Below are positions 28,751 to 37,998 of a stretch of 64,000 bases of DNA, in pieces. The DNA is from Rhodocytophaga aerolata. Its GTDB lineage: Bacteria; Bacteroidota; Bacteroidia; Cytophagales; 172606-1. The position numbers were made by a program, and so were the translations under genes. The stretch spans positions 682,001 to 746,000 of the forward strand of contig NZ_JAUKPO010000001.1 in NCBI RefSeq assembly GCF_030503435.1, read 5' to 3'. Every line of letters starts with the position of its first letter. The first letter of the stretch is position 1. The notes under the pieces were generated by a model. The model was not told the DNA's origin. It ran no database searches and was given only the letters and a program-made list of their open reading frames with translations.

Positions 28751-31137
28751 AAAACATCCTCAAATTTATAAGCGAAATGAACCTGAAGCCCTTCGCGGAC
28801 ATATGAGGGTAGTTCTTCAAAATCTTTCTTATTTTCTGAAGGTAAGATAATCTCCTTTACTCCTACCCGTCTGGCAGCAATCGTTTTTTCTTTTACTCCA
28901 CCAATAGGCAATACTTTTCCTGTTAAAGTTAATTCACCAGTCATAGCCAGATTTTCTCTGATGGGTTTATTCATAGCCAATGAGTATAAAGCCAGTGCCA
29001 TCGTAATGCCTGCCGAAGGGCCATCTTTTGGGGTTGCTCCTGCAGGCACATGCAGGTGAATCATATTTTCATCGAAAAAATTCTTTATTACCTGATTTTC
29101 TGTAAAAGTTGCCCGTACATACGAATAAGCTATCTCAGCCGATTCTTGCATTACTTTACCCAATTGTCCGGTTTGCTTGAAACCACTATTGCGGCTTTTA
29201 ATGGCATTTGCCTCAATATATAAAGTTGCTCCCCCTAAAGGAGTATACGCCAGACCTAAAACAGCTCCTGCAACTCCCCGGTTATACAACTCTTCAGTGG
29301 TAAACAGGGGTTTTCCCAGGTATTCCTCCAGGTTTTCAGGCCTCACCACAAATCCTCTTGTATCGCCCTCTGCCAGCTTTAATGTAACATGGCGCATAAT
29401 CTTTTTTATCTGATTCTCTAAATTCCGTACGCCAGCTTCCCTGGCATACCGGTCAATTATCAGACTCAAAGCTTCTTCAGTAATCAGAAGTTCGTCTTCG
29501 GTCAGTCCATGTTCTTCCCGCTGTCGCGGAATAAGGTATCGCTTGGCTATGGCTACTTTTTCTTCCAGAATATACCCGGCTAAATGCATAATCTCCATGC
29601 GGTCCAGCAAAGGGCCAGGAATGGTATCCAGCTGATTGGCTGTTGCAATAAATAATACATTTGACAGATCAAAGCGTACATCCAGGTAATGATCCAGAAA
29701 ATTATGGTTTTGTTCGGGGTCTAGTACCTCTAATAAAGCAGATCCCGGATCTCCCTGGTAGCTTACGCCCATTTTGTCTAGTTCATCCAGCATAATTACC
29801 GGGTTGGCTGTACCGCTACGCCTCAAGCTTTCTATTAATTTGCCTGGCATAGCTCCTATATAGGTCCGGCGGTGCCCTTTTATCTCTGCTTCATCACGCA
29901 TGCCTCCTACGGAAAACCGGTAAAACTTGCGGCCAAGCGCTGAGGCAATGGATTTACCGATGGAAGTTTTTCCTACTCCCGGAGGACCTACCAGCAAAAT
30001 GTTTGATCCTGTTATTTTGCCTCTCTTTATAATCGTACTGATAAATTCCAATATACGTGCCTTTACATCATCCAAGCCGTAGTGTTCTGCTTCCAGAATT
30101 TCCCTGGCTTTGTGTATATTGGCTATATCCTCCGAGTAAATTCCCCATGGTAAATCGGTAAGCACTTCCAGGTAGGTGCGGCTTACGTTAAACTCTGGAG
30201 AAATAGGCTCCAGCATTTTTAACCTGTCTAATTCCGACCGGATTACCCTGGCTGCTTCTTCCGGTAACTCCAGTTTCTGCAGGCGTTGCTCTATTTTTTC
30301 AATTTCTACATCTTTTCCATCTTTTTCTATACCCAGTTCTTTTTTAATAATTTTTAACTGCTCCCGCAAAAAGAAGTCTTTTTGTTGCTTACTAATCTGC
30401 TCATCTACTGTATTTTTAATCCGTTGTTGTAACTGCAGCAGCTCTTTTTCCTCTCTTAACAGCATCAATAGCTTGTATCCACGTTCATACAAATCAAAAG
30501 CTTCCAGAATTTCCTGCAATTTTTCGGTGCCTGACGAAAGTAAAGAAGCCACTGCGTCCATAACCAGTCCTGGCTTTTCCATACTGATCTGGGTAATAAT
30601 CATTTTCAGTTGTTCGCCAAATATAGGATTGAGCCGGAGCAAATCTTTTACAGAGGAGATAATTGCCATAGAATAAGCTTTTAGCTCATCACTGGGTTTT
30701 TCTTCCGGATCATTGTGGTATTTTACCTCCCATCTGAGTGGCACCTCACTGGAAGGTGCATTTCGTTTGCAGCTAAAACGGTTCACTCCCTGCACCATTA
30801 CCTGTACGGTATCTTCAGAAACAGCCGTAAGGCGAAATATCTTAAGTGTAGTACCTACGCGGTACAACTCTGATTGGAATATATCTTTATCGTTTCGTTC
30901 TTTTATAAAAACCACTCCTATCATGGCAGGGTGTTGCGCCTGGGCTACTTTTAAAGAGTCTATGTATTTCTTTCCTGAAAAAAGCATAGGCATCGTAATA
31001 CCAGGGAAAATTGGCCGCTCAGGCATGGGTAATATCACTAAATGATCCGGTAATATATCAGATAACACGACCAGATCATTTGATGATTCTTCTACATCTG
31101 TAAATGTGGGATCATTTTCAGTTTTGCTTTGCGTCAT
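28732..31137 (-). CDS. lon: ATP-dependent protease Lon
   Basis: An 801-residue LonA protease: N-terminal substrate-binding domain (VILPMPERPIFPGITMPM...), central coiled-coil, AAA+ domain with Walker A GPPGVGKTSIGKS and Walker B VIMLDELDKMG, and C-terminal serine protease domain. Catalytic Ser708 is in TPKDGPSAGITMA and Lys751 in GGVKEKTIAARR, 43 residues apart as in E. coli Lon. It degrades misfolded and regulatory proteins in the cytosol. It is monocistronic here, with a terminator over its stop codon. Its upstream neighbour on the same strand is an SRPBCC gene, separated by about 300 bases and a terminator. Confidence 0.97.
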   Translation of the reverse strand: MTQSKTENDPTFTDVEESSNDLVVLSDILPDHLVILPMPERPIFPGITMPMLFSGKKYIDSLKVAQAQHPAMIGVVFIKERNDKDIFQSELYRVGTTLKIFRLTAVSEDTVQVMVQGVNRFSCKRNAPSSEVPLRWEVKYHNDPEEKPSDELKAYSMAIISSVKDLLRLNPIFGEQLKMIITQISMEKPGLVMDAVASLLSSGTEKLQEILEAFDLYERGYKLLMLLREEKELLQLQQRIKNTVDEQISKQQKDFFLREQLKIIKKELGIEKDGKDVEIEKIEQRLQKLELPEEAARVIRSELDRLKMLEPISPEFNVSRTYLEVLTDLPWGIYSEDIANIHKAREILEAEHYGLDDVKARILEFISTIIKRGKITGSNILLVGPPGVGKTSIGKSIASALGRKFYRFSVGGMRDEAEIKGHRRTYIGAMPGKLIESLRRSGTANPVIMLDELDKMGVSYQGDPGSALLEVLDPEQNHNFLDHYLDVRFDLSNVLFIATANQLDTIPGPLLDRMEIMHLAGYILEEKVAIAKRYLIPRQREEHGLTEDELLITEEALSLIIDRYAREAGVRNLENQIKKIMRHVTLKLAEGDTRGFVVRPENLEEYLGKPLFTTEELYNRGVAGAVLGLAYTPLGGATLYIEANAIKSRNSGFKQTGQLGKVMQESAEIAYSYVRATFTENQVIKNFFDENMIHLHVPAGATPKDGPSAGITMALALYSLAMNKPIRENLAMTGELTLTGKVLPIGGVKEKTIAARRVGVKEIILPSENKKDFEELPSYVREGLQVHFAYKFEDVLKIACP

Positions 31138-31445
31138 AATAATAATAGGTTAATACATAAAGTGTTTAGCGTCTTGCCTCCGCTTGCCGGATCTTATAAA
31201 AATTTTGCTTGTATATGTGTACGCCTTTACCTGCTGTTAGTTCTTGTACAATAGAACATTATTGGACGAAAGGGTATGTACCTGAGTAACCGCAGCACTG
31301 AGAATTTGTTGGAGAAGCAATGGGTTGAATACAAAAATTATTTTGGCAGGTAGTAAACGAAATGGTATGTCCGAAAAATAGTAAGGCTTACTCTGAAGCA
31401 GAGTAAGCCTTATCAAATCCATAAAATAATTTGTGCTATACTTTA
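31138..31445. other. Intergenic region between lon and the SRPBCC gene
   Basis: These 308 bases hold the leader and promoter region of lon (- strand) and a terminator at 31382-31412 belonging to the upstream SRPBCC gene. A 61-codon - strand frame at 31237-31422 overlaps that terminator and has no other support. Confidence 0.55.
31382..31412 (-). terminator. Terminator of the SRPBCC gene
   Basis: Perfect 14-base arms (taaggcttactctg and complement) around a three-base loop, 34 bases after the stop codon on the - strand, followed there by ctattttt. Confidence 0.85.
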
Positions 31446-32309
31446 TTAACTTCTTCCCACGGCTGGTGTATTATTATAACTATTTCCAGTACCCTGACTA
31501 GTGGTAGTGACGTTTGAAGTTTCTTTATCCCACTTGCTAGAATCACCAGATGGTTGCAAATCACTTTTGTTAAGCTCACCAGTGCCTGTCTCCATTATTT
31601 GTTTAAACCGCTTCAAGTCTGTTTTAATCATGCTCTCCAGCATAGGGTTAAATAATTTGGCAACTCCTTTGCCTAAATCTCCCACCGGCGGACGGTACGA
31701 AATCCGGACGTGCATTTCTGTACCCCGGTTATTAGGTGCATCCTGAAAACGCACTTCTCCTGCATTATCTACGGTAGATTTAGCTATAGAACGCCAGGCT
31801 AACCTAGTATCTTGTTCCTCTGCTAGTATCTCTGCATCCCATTTAATAGGGGCTCCTAACATTTTCGGAATAAGTGCTTCCCAATGCGAACGTTTGTTGT
31901 CTATCTGTTTTACCTCTTTGAGGTGCTCCATAAAGCGAGGCAGGTTTTCCAGATTTCGCCAATACGCATATACTTCGGAACGAGGGCGATTGATTGTCAG
32001 CACTTGCGACACTTCTACCGGATTAACCATGGAAGCGGCAGGCGCACTGTTGCGTCCGACGGCTTCATTGACAGGACAGTATCCGGTAGCCCCTCTGAAC
32101 AACAGGGAACCACTGGTAGTAAGCATGGCCATACTTCCTGACCGTGATTTTCTAAAGTTTTTTGCTGCTAAAAAAGCCAGTAATGCGCCTCCGGCTACAG
32201 AAATAATCCGTTCGGCCATGCCGACATTTACTCTGCTAGAGCCACTGGCAGGCGTCTGGCTAGCAGCAGACTGCGCTTTGTTAGCATAATTCATATTTGT
32301 AAATGACAT
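31446..32309 (-). CDS. Membrane-anchored SRPBCC/polyketide cyclase-like protein
   Basis: After a polar N-terminus, residues about 30-90 resemble the YgaP/DUF2892-like membrane segment pair (GMAERIISVAGGALLAFLAA, LTTSGSLLFRGATGYCPV). Residues about 100-245 look like an SRPBCC (START-like) hydrophobic-ligand fold: QVLTINRPRSEVYAYWRNLE, LPRFMEHLKEV, GTEMHVRISYRPP and LNRFK-like LKRFKQIMETG. The final ~40 residues are Ser/Thr/Asn-rich and disordered. This DUF2892-SRPBCC combination is common in stress-related genes of Bacteroidota and Proteobacteria, but the ligand is unknown. It follows the DUF4142 gene with a 65-base gap and probably shares its transcript. Confidence 0.8.
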   Translation of the reverse strand: MSFTNMNYANKAQSAASQTPASGSSRVNVGMAERIISVAGGALLAFLAAKNFRKSRSGSMAMLTTSGSLLFRGATGYCPVNEAVGRNSAPAASMVNPVEVSQVLTINRPRSEVYAYWRNLENLPRFMEHLKEVKQIDNKRSHWEALIPKMLGAPIKWDAEILAEEQDTRLAWRSIAKSTVDNAGEVRFQDAPNNRGTEMHVRISYRPPVGDLGKGVAKLFNPMLESMIKTDLKRFKQIMETGTGELNKSDLQPSGDSSKWDKETSNVTTTSQGTGNSYNNTPAVGRS

Positions 32310-32374
32310 AAAGAGTAGGTGTTTGTTTGATGTTGTATACGCAAGAGTAATGGGTAATTGTTTATTGAAAATCC

Positions 32375-32899
32375 TTATGAACCCATACGGCTTACTACCT
32401 GCTGTATATCTGCTTGCTGTACCCGCATTTCCTGCAGAGATTTACTGGCCCAGTTTTTCAAAACATTATTTTTTACTTTACTGGTAGCTTCCTCATACCA
32501 TTTGATATTTTCCTGGTACATCTTCTGCATTTCTGCTAAATACCGCTTATCAAAATCCTGTCCCCACAAACGGTCAAGTTCATTATAGAGGCGTTGCCGT
32601 TCATTATCTAAACTTACAGGCACTGAAAACCCATTTTCTGCTCCTATTTGCTCTAGCTCATTATTGGCTGCCGTATAATAGTCAAACATTTCTTGTCCTA
32701 GCACCTTTACATCATTTCCCGCCGCTACTTGTATACCCAAACGGGATGCCTGGACCTTGAAAATAGTGGTATGCGCCGCATAGTCTACAAAATCCTGATC
32801 TGACCTGATTTTTACTGGCTCTACCTCTTCGGTACACCCTGCGGCCATAGCACCAATGGCGAGCAGGTATACCCACAAATACTGTTTAATTTTTCTCAT
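32375..32899 (-). CDS. DUF4142-like lipoprotein
   Basis: A 174-residue protein with signal and lipobox MRKIKQYLWVYLLAIGAMAAGC (Cys22), followed by a four-helix-like body (FVDYAAHTTIFKVQASRLGI, YLAEMQKMYQENIKWYEEAT, NWASKSLQEMRVQQADIQQV). This is the pattern of DUF4142 (ferritin-like, formerly 'predicted outer membrane protein'), often linked with stress and membrane genes. It probably sits in the periplasm anchored to a membrane. Function is not established in the family. Confidence 0.75.
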   Translation of the reverse strand: MRKIKQYLWVYLLAIGAMAAGCTEEVEPVKIRSDQDFVDYAAHTTIFKVQASRLGIQVAAGNDVKVLGQEMFDYYTAANNELEQIGAENGFSVPVSLDNERQRLYNELDRLWGQDFDKRYLAEMQKMYQENIKWYEEATSKVKNNVLKNWASKSLQEMRVQQADIQQVVSRMGS

Positions 32900-32997
32900 A
32901 AAATTGTCTTAACTCTATTGCTTATAGCTGGTAATATACTAGAATGATATATACTGTCTTAGGCCTGGATAAGTTGATGAAAGGAACATGTTTTATT

Positions 32998-33020
32998 GCC
33001 TGCCATCTTTACTGGCAGGC
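32998..33020 (-). other. Stem-loop in the leader of the DUF4142 gene
   Basis: Eight-base perfect arms (gcctgcca and complement) with a seven-base loop. A second stem with ten-base arms (33041-33050 and 33070-33079) lies just beyond. They sit between the DUF3857 gene stop and the DUF4142 start on the - strand, so they may be an attenuator, a 3' end signal or chance; a T run is missing. Confidence 0.45.
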
Positions 33021-33172
33021 CAGGGTTGTCTCTCTTCTGTATTGAGTGTAATACAACCTATTGGCCGCATACACTCAATTCTTCATTATAACCTAAAGAC
33101 GCAACTTAATAACTATAAAGTGCAGCAAATGTTGAGGATTTTTTAAACAGAAATAGATAGTTTATACACAGG

Positions 33173-35149
33173 TTATTGCTTATGTAGAACAAGCATCTGG
33201 GCATATTTTTCTACAATAGTATCGAAGAATTGCTGTAAATGCGAATAATATTCAGCAGGCACAAATGGTGATTTAATAGCTACACTGGTAACTACCTGCA
33301 CTTGCTGACCTATTACCTGAACATTGTACCTAAAATCTCCCATATCATGTGGCAATTTCATCAGCATAGGTTTTGGCATTTCCTGCAGTGTGTAGCCATC
33401 CGGAAGGGTTAAATTAATAATATAACTATACGAAGCGGGATACCCGAACTCCACTGGCAACCGTCTGATGGGATGCTTGAAAGGAGATTCTTCGAAGTTA
33501 TTGATCAGTATAGGTTTTAAATAGATCAACTTGTCGGTGTTGTTGATGTGATCAGGCGAAACAAAAACAAAAGTTGTAGAAAAATCCTGGTCCACGTCCT
33601 CTGCATTGGTAATCTTCACTTCTTTTAAGGTATAGTCGTCAAAATTACTGCCTACCTGATCCTTCACGAATTTATCTTTCCCATCTCTGGCATATTTTCT
33701 CCGCTGATCCACAGCATGATAGCCCTTATAAATAATATCCATTTTATACGTAGGGTTAGCTAGATCTTTTAAATCCGCTGTTACAGATATAATTTGCTTG
33801 CTATCAGCAGGTGCTTTTATGGCTACCCAATGCGGCTTTTCTTTATCTAATACAAAGCCTGCTATATTCAGGTCGGCTTTGTCTAGCAACTGGTATGGGC
33901 GGGCTACATCGGTAGCATCCAGAAAAAGCTCCTTCTCCCCTGTTTTTACAAATGCCACTAATGTATTGAATTGAGAAAGCAATGGATACCCACTTTGCGG
34001 AAAACCATGTTCTCTGGTACTAATAAGAGCAGGACTAGCCTCCAAACCCGCTTCTTTCAGCAAGAGGGTTAGGTATAGATTAAGCTCTGCACTACTTCCT
34101 TTCTTGCTTTCTAACAGAGAAGGCAACCCTTTCTCAGTAAACACCCGCAATTTAGTATCCCAGGCCAACGTATTTTTTACATGGTTGTATAGCTTTTGTA
34201 TCTTCACTAAGTCAGTATCTGTAGGTAAAAGCAATACCTTTAACTTATCTCCGGCAATAGCATGGCGGTTCAGGTAAGAGGTAAAACTATTTTCCTCTAA
34301 AAGTTGCTTGCTTAACTTCTCCCATGTATTCATGGAGGTTACATATTCTGGCCCACTACTTACCGATTTGCTTTGAGCATAGTATCCTGCTAACTGAAAA
34401 CGGATTTTCTCTGCATAATTCATGTAATTTGCCGTATAGGGCTCTTCCACTAAAGCTGGCAAATTCTGCAACACCCAGCGGTTTGCTGGTTTGCTGCTGT
34501 ATTCGGCTAGCAAGCGGTCTCCCTGATACAAAATCCTATAATCCAGGTCTTGCCCGATAGAAGCACGGAATTCACTGTGCAAAGTAGGAATATCGCTCTG
34601 GAACGTCCAGGCTTCCAGGAAGGTATAACTTTTGGAGAGAGTGGTATATTTGTATTCAATAATAGATCCTTCATTTACGGCCGGCAGTGTAAACCGTTTC
34701 TCATGCCAGTTTACATTTTCTTTCACGTCAAAAATCTGATTATTCTCTACTTCCTGTATAGTGGCTTTGCCTTGTGGAGAAAAATTGATGGTTTGGGCTT
34801 TTATATTCGTAATTTTTTCAAGATCATCTTTTACATAAAAAGGCAATATAATATTAGCCTTATCAATGGCTTTTCGGTCCAGGATTTTTATGCGGGTATG
34901 CCTCTCTATTACCACATACGATCCGTAATTGAAACTCACCCGTCCATAATCGCATAGAATTACGGCAGCAGCTGTGCTATCAAAGGCACATAGTTTCAAT
35001 TTTGCCTCCTGGTCCGAAACCTTACCCCACTTTACAGGTTCGGGTTGGGCGAATACCGGCTGAATACTTAGAATGAAAAGGCAAATTATTACATATACAG
35101 TTGCGGACTTGTGTAACTGTAAACATGTACAATAAAAGTTTGAACACAT
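33173..35149 (-). CDS. Exported DUF3857/transglutaminase-like protein
   Basis: The 658-residue protein starts with a long N-terminal segment containing a hydrophobic signal (SATVYVIICLFILSIQPVFA) and so is probably periplasmic or outer-membrane linked. A DUF3857 region covers about residues 60-230 (VVIERHTRIKILDRKAID, NEGSIIEYKYTTLSKSYTFLEAW). A transglutaminase-like core follows (IQKLYNHVKNTLAWDTKLRV, KKGSSAELNLYLTLLLKEAG), where the usual catalytic Cys position reads SSAEL, so the protein is probably not catalytic. The C-terminal part is DUF3858-like. The DUF3857-transglutaminase family is frequent in Bacteroidota, mostly of unknown role. Confidence 0.82.
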   Translation of the reverse strand: MCSNFYCTCLQLHKSATVYVIICLFILSIQPVFAQPEPVKWGKVSDQEAKLKLCAFDSTAAAVILCDYGRVSFNYGSYVVIERHTRIKILDRKAIDKANIILPFYVKDDLEKITNIKAQTINFSPQGKATIQEVENNQIFDVKENVNWHEKRFTLPAVNEGSIIEYKYTTLSKSYTFLEAWTFQSDIPTLHSEFRASIGQDLDYRILYQGDRLLAEYSSKPANRWVLQNLPALVEEPYTANYMNYAEKIRFQLAGYYAQSKSVSSGPEYVTSMNTWEKLSKQLLEENSFTSYLNRHAIAGDKLKVLLLPTDTDLVKIQKLYNHVKNTLAWDTKLRVFTEKGLPSLLESKKGSSAELNLYLTLLLKEAGLEASPALISTREHGFPQSGYPLLSQFNTLVAFVKTGEKELFLDATDVARPYQLLDKADLNIAGFVLDKEKPHWVAIKAPADSKQIISVTADLKDLANPTYKMDIIYKGYHAVDQRRKYARDGKDKFVKDQVGSNFDDYTLKEVKITNAEDVDQDFSTTFVFVSPDHINNTDKLIYLKPILINNFEESPFKHPIRRLPVEFGYPASYSYIINLTLPDGYTLQEMPKPMLMKLPHDMGDFRYNVQVIGQQVQVVTSVAIKSPFVPAEYYSHLQQFFDTIVEKYAQMLVLHKQ

Positions 35150-35205
35150 AATACTAATGGTATAAGGTACTACGACAAAGAAGTTTTATAAGAATCGCCA
35201 ATAAA

Positions 35206-35237
35206 AAACCAGACATGCAATGCAGCATGTCTGGTTT
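35206..35237 (-). terminator. Terminator after the DAHP synthase gene
   Basis: Perfect 13-base arms (aaaccagacatgc and complement) with a six-base loop, about 30 bases after the stop codon on the - strand, ending in a T run there. Confidence 0.85.
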
Positions 35238-35266
35238 AAATATATAGATGATATGTTATATAAAAA

Positions 35267-36370
35267 TTACTTTTTTACCGTAATTCTTTCACTTACTTCT
35301 GTTTGTTTGCGGATAGATTCCAGGTGAATAAGCTTAAATAATTCAGCTACGAAATCTTCGTGTACCTTCATTTTGGCAGCCCACTCCGGACGTGACTTGA
35401 ACACTTCGTTCCAGCGTTCTACCTGGAATATAGCTACGTTGTTTTCTTTCTTATATTCCCCTAATTTCTCTACCAGAGACATACGGGCAGCCAGCACTTC
35501 TATGAGTTCGTGGTCTACGCGGTCTATCTGGCTGCGGATTTCTTCCAGTTTGTTTACAAATAAAGCATCATCACTGGTAGCCTGCCGTATTTTCAACTCA
35601 GATAAAATTTCTGCCAAACGGACTGGGGTTACTTGCTGTGCAGCATCACTCCAGGCATTATCCGGATCTAAATGCGACTCAATCATTAATCCATCATAGT
35701 TCAGATCCATCGCTTTCTGAGAAAGATCATAGATAAAACTACGCTTACCGGCAATATGGCTTGGATCGCAGATCAGTGGCAGATCCGGGAAAAGCGTTTT
35801 CAGTTCAATAGGAATTTGCCAAAGCGGCTCGTTCCGGTATTTTCCTTTCTGGAAAGAAGAAAAACCTCTGTGAATAGCTCCAATATGCTCTACACCTGCG
35901 TTGTAAATACGCTCAATAGCGCCAATCCACAAAGCCAGTTCAGGATTTATTGGGTTTTTAATTAATACCGGTACTTTTACTCCTCGCAGGGCATCTGCTA
36001 TTTCCTGTACGTTAAACGGGTTAACGGTGCTGCGGGCACCTATCCAGAGAATATCTACGCCATGTTTTAAAGCTTCTTCAATATGCTGAGGTGTAGCAAT
36101 TTCTACGGCAAAAGGCAACCCTACTTCTTTTTTTACAGTTTGTATCCAGGGTAATGCTTTTATACCATGTCCTTCAAAACTATTGGGGCGTGTTCTTGGT
36201 TTCCAGATACCAGCCCGTAGCACATCTACATTCAGATTTTTGAGGGCGCGGGCGGTGTTCAGTAATTGCTCTTCCGATTCGGCGCTACATGGCCCGGCAA
36301 TAATGAGTGGCTTCTGATCGTCGTATTTGATGCCAGAAGACAGAGGTTTGAATTGTAAGTTAGCAGACAT
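35267..36370 (-). CDS. DAHP synthase fused to chorismate mutase
   Basis: A bifunctional shikimate-pathway enzyme. The N-terminal ~260 residues are a type I-beta (KDOPS-like) 3-deoxy-7-phosphoheptulonate synthase: PLIIAGPCSAESEEQLL, LRAGIWKPRTRPNSFEGHG, VPVLIKNPINPEL and LPLICDPSHIAGKRSFI. Residues about 275-360 form an AroQ chorismate mutase (LEEIRSQIDRVDHELIEVLA, RMSLVEKLGEYKKENN). The fusion gives feedback control of aromatic amino-acid synthesis in Bacteroidota. The longest frame begins at 36421, but the ATG at 36370 (MSANLQFKPL) is the better start; the extra 17 residues are atypical. A promoter-like TATTTTTG lies 49 bases upstream. Confidence 0.93.
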   Translation of the reverse strand: MSANLQFKPLSSGIKYDDQKPLIIAGPCSAESEEQLLNTARALKNLNVDVLRAGIWKPRTRPNSFEGHGIKALPWIQTVKKEVGLPFAVEIATPQHIEEALKHGVDILWIGARSTVNPFNVQEIADALRGVKVPVLIKNPINPELALWIGAIERIYNAGVEHIGAIHRGFSSFQKGKYRNEPLWQIPIELKTLFPDLPLICDPSHIAGKRSFIYDLSQKAMDLNYDGLMIESHLDPDNAWSDAAQQVTPVRLAEILSELKIRQATSDDALFVNKLEEIRSQIDRVDHELIEVLAARMSLVEKLGEYKKENNVAIFQVERWNEVFKSRPEWAAKMKVHEDFVAELFKLIHLESIRKQTEVSERITVKK

Positions 36371-36418
36371 ATTAATTAACGTTTGCACCGGATAACACGC
36401 CCGGCAAATAAAAGATGT

Positions 36419-36426
36419 CAAAAATA
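36419..36426 (-). promoter_or_regulatory. Putative -7 element of the DAHP synthase gene
   Basis: On the - strand this reads TATTTTTG, matching TAnnTTTG, with a leader of about 42 bases. No TTTG is seen at the -33 position. Confidence 0.4.
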
Positions 36427-36543
36427 CAAAATAAATTATATACTTACTAAGGTTTTTGTACTATATTCAGAATAATGTAATTTTATTATGGAATTATACA
36501 AAATGTACGGGCTTTTTAGAAGCTTTAGATCGCAGCAACCCTT

Positions 36544-37890
36544 ATGATTGTGAACAAATACATTAGTACAGAAGAACTATTACGTGAAAATGAACGGCTG
36601 AAAGCAATTATTGCGCTGTTAGAAGAAAATGCCCCTCAGAAAAAATATGGGTTGGTCTGGGAGAAAGAAGCAGACAAAGAACATTTTTTAACAGAAGCCC
36701 TCTTCCTAAAAGAAGTACTAAATAAGCGCATTTTTACAGCTGAACAAGCCCCTGTCAACTGGCTGATAGAAGGAGACAACTACCAGTCGTTATCTATTTT
36801 GCTGCGAACCCACCGCCAAAAAGTGGACGTGATTTACATAGACCCACCGTATAATACCGGGAACCGGGATTTTAAATTTACTGATACCTTCTCAGATAAC
36901 GATTCCACCTATCGCCATAGCCGGTGGATAGCCTTTATAGAAAAACGTTTACGATTAGCTAAACAACTACTGTCCCCGGCAGGTGTCATTTTCATTAGCA
37001 TCGACGATACAGAACTGGCCCAGACGAAACTGCTGTGCGATGAAATATTCGGAGAAAAGAACTTTGTAGCCAACTTCATCCGCAAATGCAAAACCGGCAG
37101 CGGCCACGACAGCGGAAAAATCGCCATTGAATTTGATTATATGTTATGCTATGCCAAAGACAGCACCAAACAGAAGTTCAATAAACAGACGCTGAATGTA
37201 GAAAAAGACGATAAATACCGTCATACGGATCAGTTTGTAGCTCACCGCGGCAAGTACTATCTACGGGACCTGGATTACAAAGGCACTTATAGTCCTTCCT
37301 TGGATTATCCTATTCAGGCGCCCGATGGTTCAGAACTATGGCCCGGTGGCGCCTATGGACGGCCCAATACCTGGCGATGGAGCCGCGAAAAGGTTGAATG
37401 GGGCATAAAAAATGATTTTATTGTATTTAAACCCACTGCCAGGCAATGGAAAGTGTATATCAAACAGTATCAGTATGTAGATAATCAGGATAAAAAGAGA
37501 GTACGGCAGTTGCCTCACCGGGCCATGATCGAGTTTATTAATTCGAAAGGAAGCAATGAATTAAAAGATATTTTACATGAAGATATTTTTACACATCCAA
37601 AACCAGTAGACTTAATTAAATTTATAATCGACCTGGTACCGGGGAATAATTTGACCATACTTGATTTTTTTGCCGGCTCAGGTACTACCGGGCATGCGGT
37701 ACTGAGTGTAAACCAGGAGAAAGGGACTAATCACCAGTTTATTTTGTGTACCAACAATGAGAATAATATCTGTGAGAAAGTGTGCTATGAACGCCTAAAA
37801 AAAGTAATTACCGGGTATGAAACACGCAGTGGCAGATATATAAAAGGTACTAACGGAAACTTAACTTACTGGAAAGTGGTAGAAGTTTAA
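36544..37890 (+). CDS. Beta-class DNA methyltransferase (type III Mod-like)
   Basis: A 448-residue DNA methyltransferase of the N6-adenine/N4-cytosine class. Catalytic motif IV is DPPYNTG at residues 100-106, and the SAM-binding motif I FAGSGTTGH lies at 376-384, C-terminal to it; this order is the beta class, as in type III Mod and several type II enzymes. A target-recognition region fills about residues 150-340. N-terminal helix ELLRENERLKAIIALLEEN looks like a coiled coil for dimerisation. The protein is shorter than typical type III Mod (about 600 residues) and no Res helicase is nearby. Downstream is a possible nuclease. The recognised sequence cannot be told. Confidence 0.9.
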   Translation: MIVNKYISTEELLRENERLKAIIALLEENAPQKKYGLVWEKEADKEHFLTEALFLKEVLNKRIFTAEQAPVNWLIEGDNYQSLSILLRTHRQKVDVIYIDPPYNTGNRDFKFTDTFSDNDSTYRHSRWIAFIEKRLRLAKQLLSPAGVIFISIDDTELAQTKLLCDEIFGEKNFVANFIRKCKTGSGHDSGKIAIEFDYMLCYAKDSTKQKFNKQTLNVEKDDKYRHTDQFVAHRGKYYLRDLDYKGTYSPSLDYPIQAPDGSELWPGGAYGRPNTWRWSREKVEWGIKNDFIVFKPTARQWKVYIKQYQYVDNQDKKRVRQLPHRAMIEFINSKGSNELKDILHEDIFTHPKPVDLIKFIIDLVPGNNLTILDFFAGSGTTGHAVLSVNQEKGTNHQFILCTNNENNICEKVCYERLKKVITGYETRSGRYIKGTNGNLTYWKVVEV

Positions 37891-37913
37891 TTATATCTAG
37901 TCCGGAAAACTTT

Positions 37914-37921
37914 TATCTTTG
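37914..37921 (+). promoter_or_regulatory. Putative -7 element (TATCTTTG) before the nuclease-like gene
   Basis: Matches TAnnTTTG, 24 bases after the methyltransferase stop and 78 bases before the ATG at 37999. Without a clear -33 element it is tentative, but it suggests the second gene can be transcribed independently. Confidence 0.4.
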
Positions 37922-37998
37922 TAACCAGATAAAAAACGGATACCATTTAGCTGGTTACCAGCCGTTTGCTTGCACGATATACGTATATTTTATCACGT

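Noticed and set aside
31237-31422. 61-codon - strand frame between lon and the SRPBCC gene
   Set aside because: It overlaps the terminator hairpin at 31382-31412 and has no supporting motif.
34100-34130. Active transglutaminase assignment for the DUF3857 protein
   Set aside because: The expected Cys is replaced by Ser/Ala in the KKGSSAEL region, so catalysis was not claimed.
36544-37890. Type III restriction system with a Res subunit
   Set aside because: Only the Mod-like methyltransferase is present; no helicase-nuclease of ~900 residues occurs on either side.
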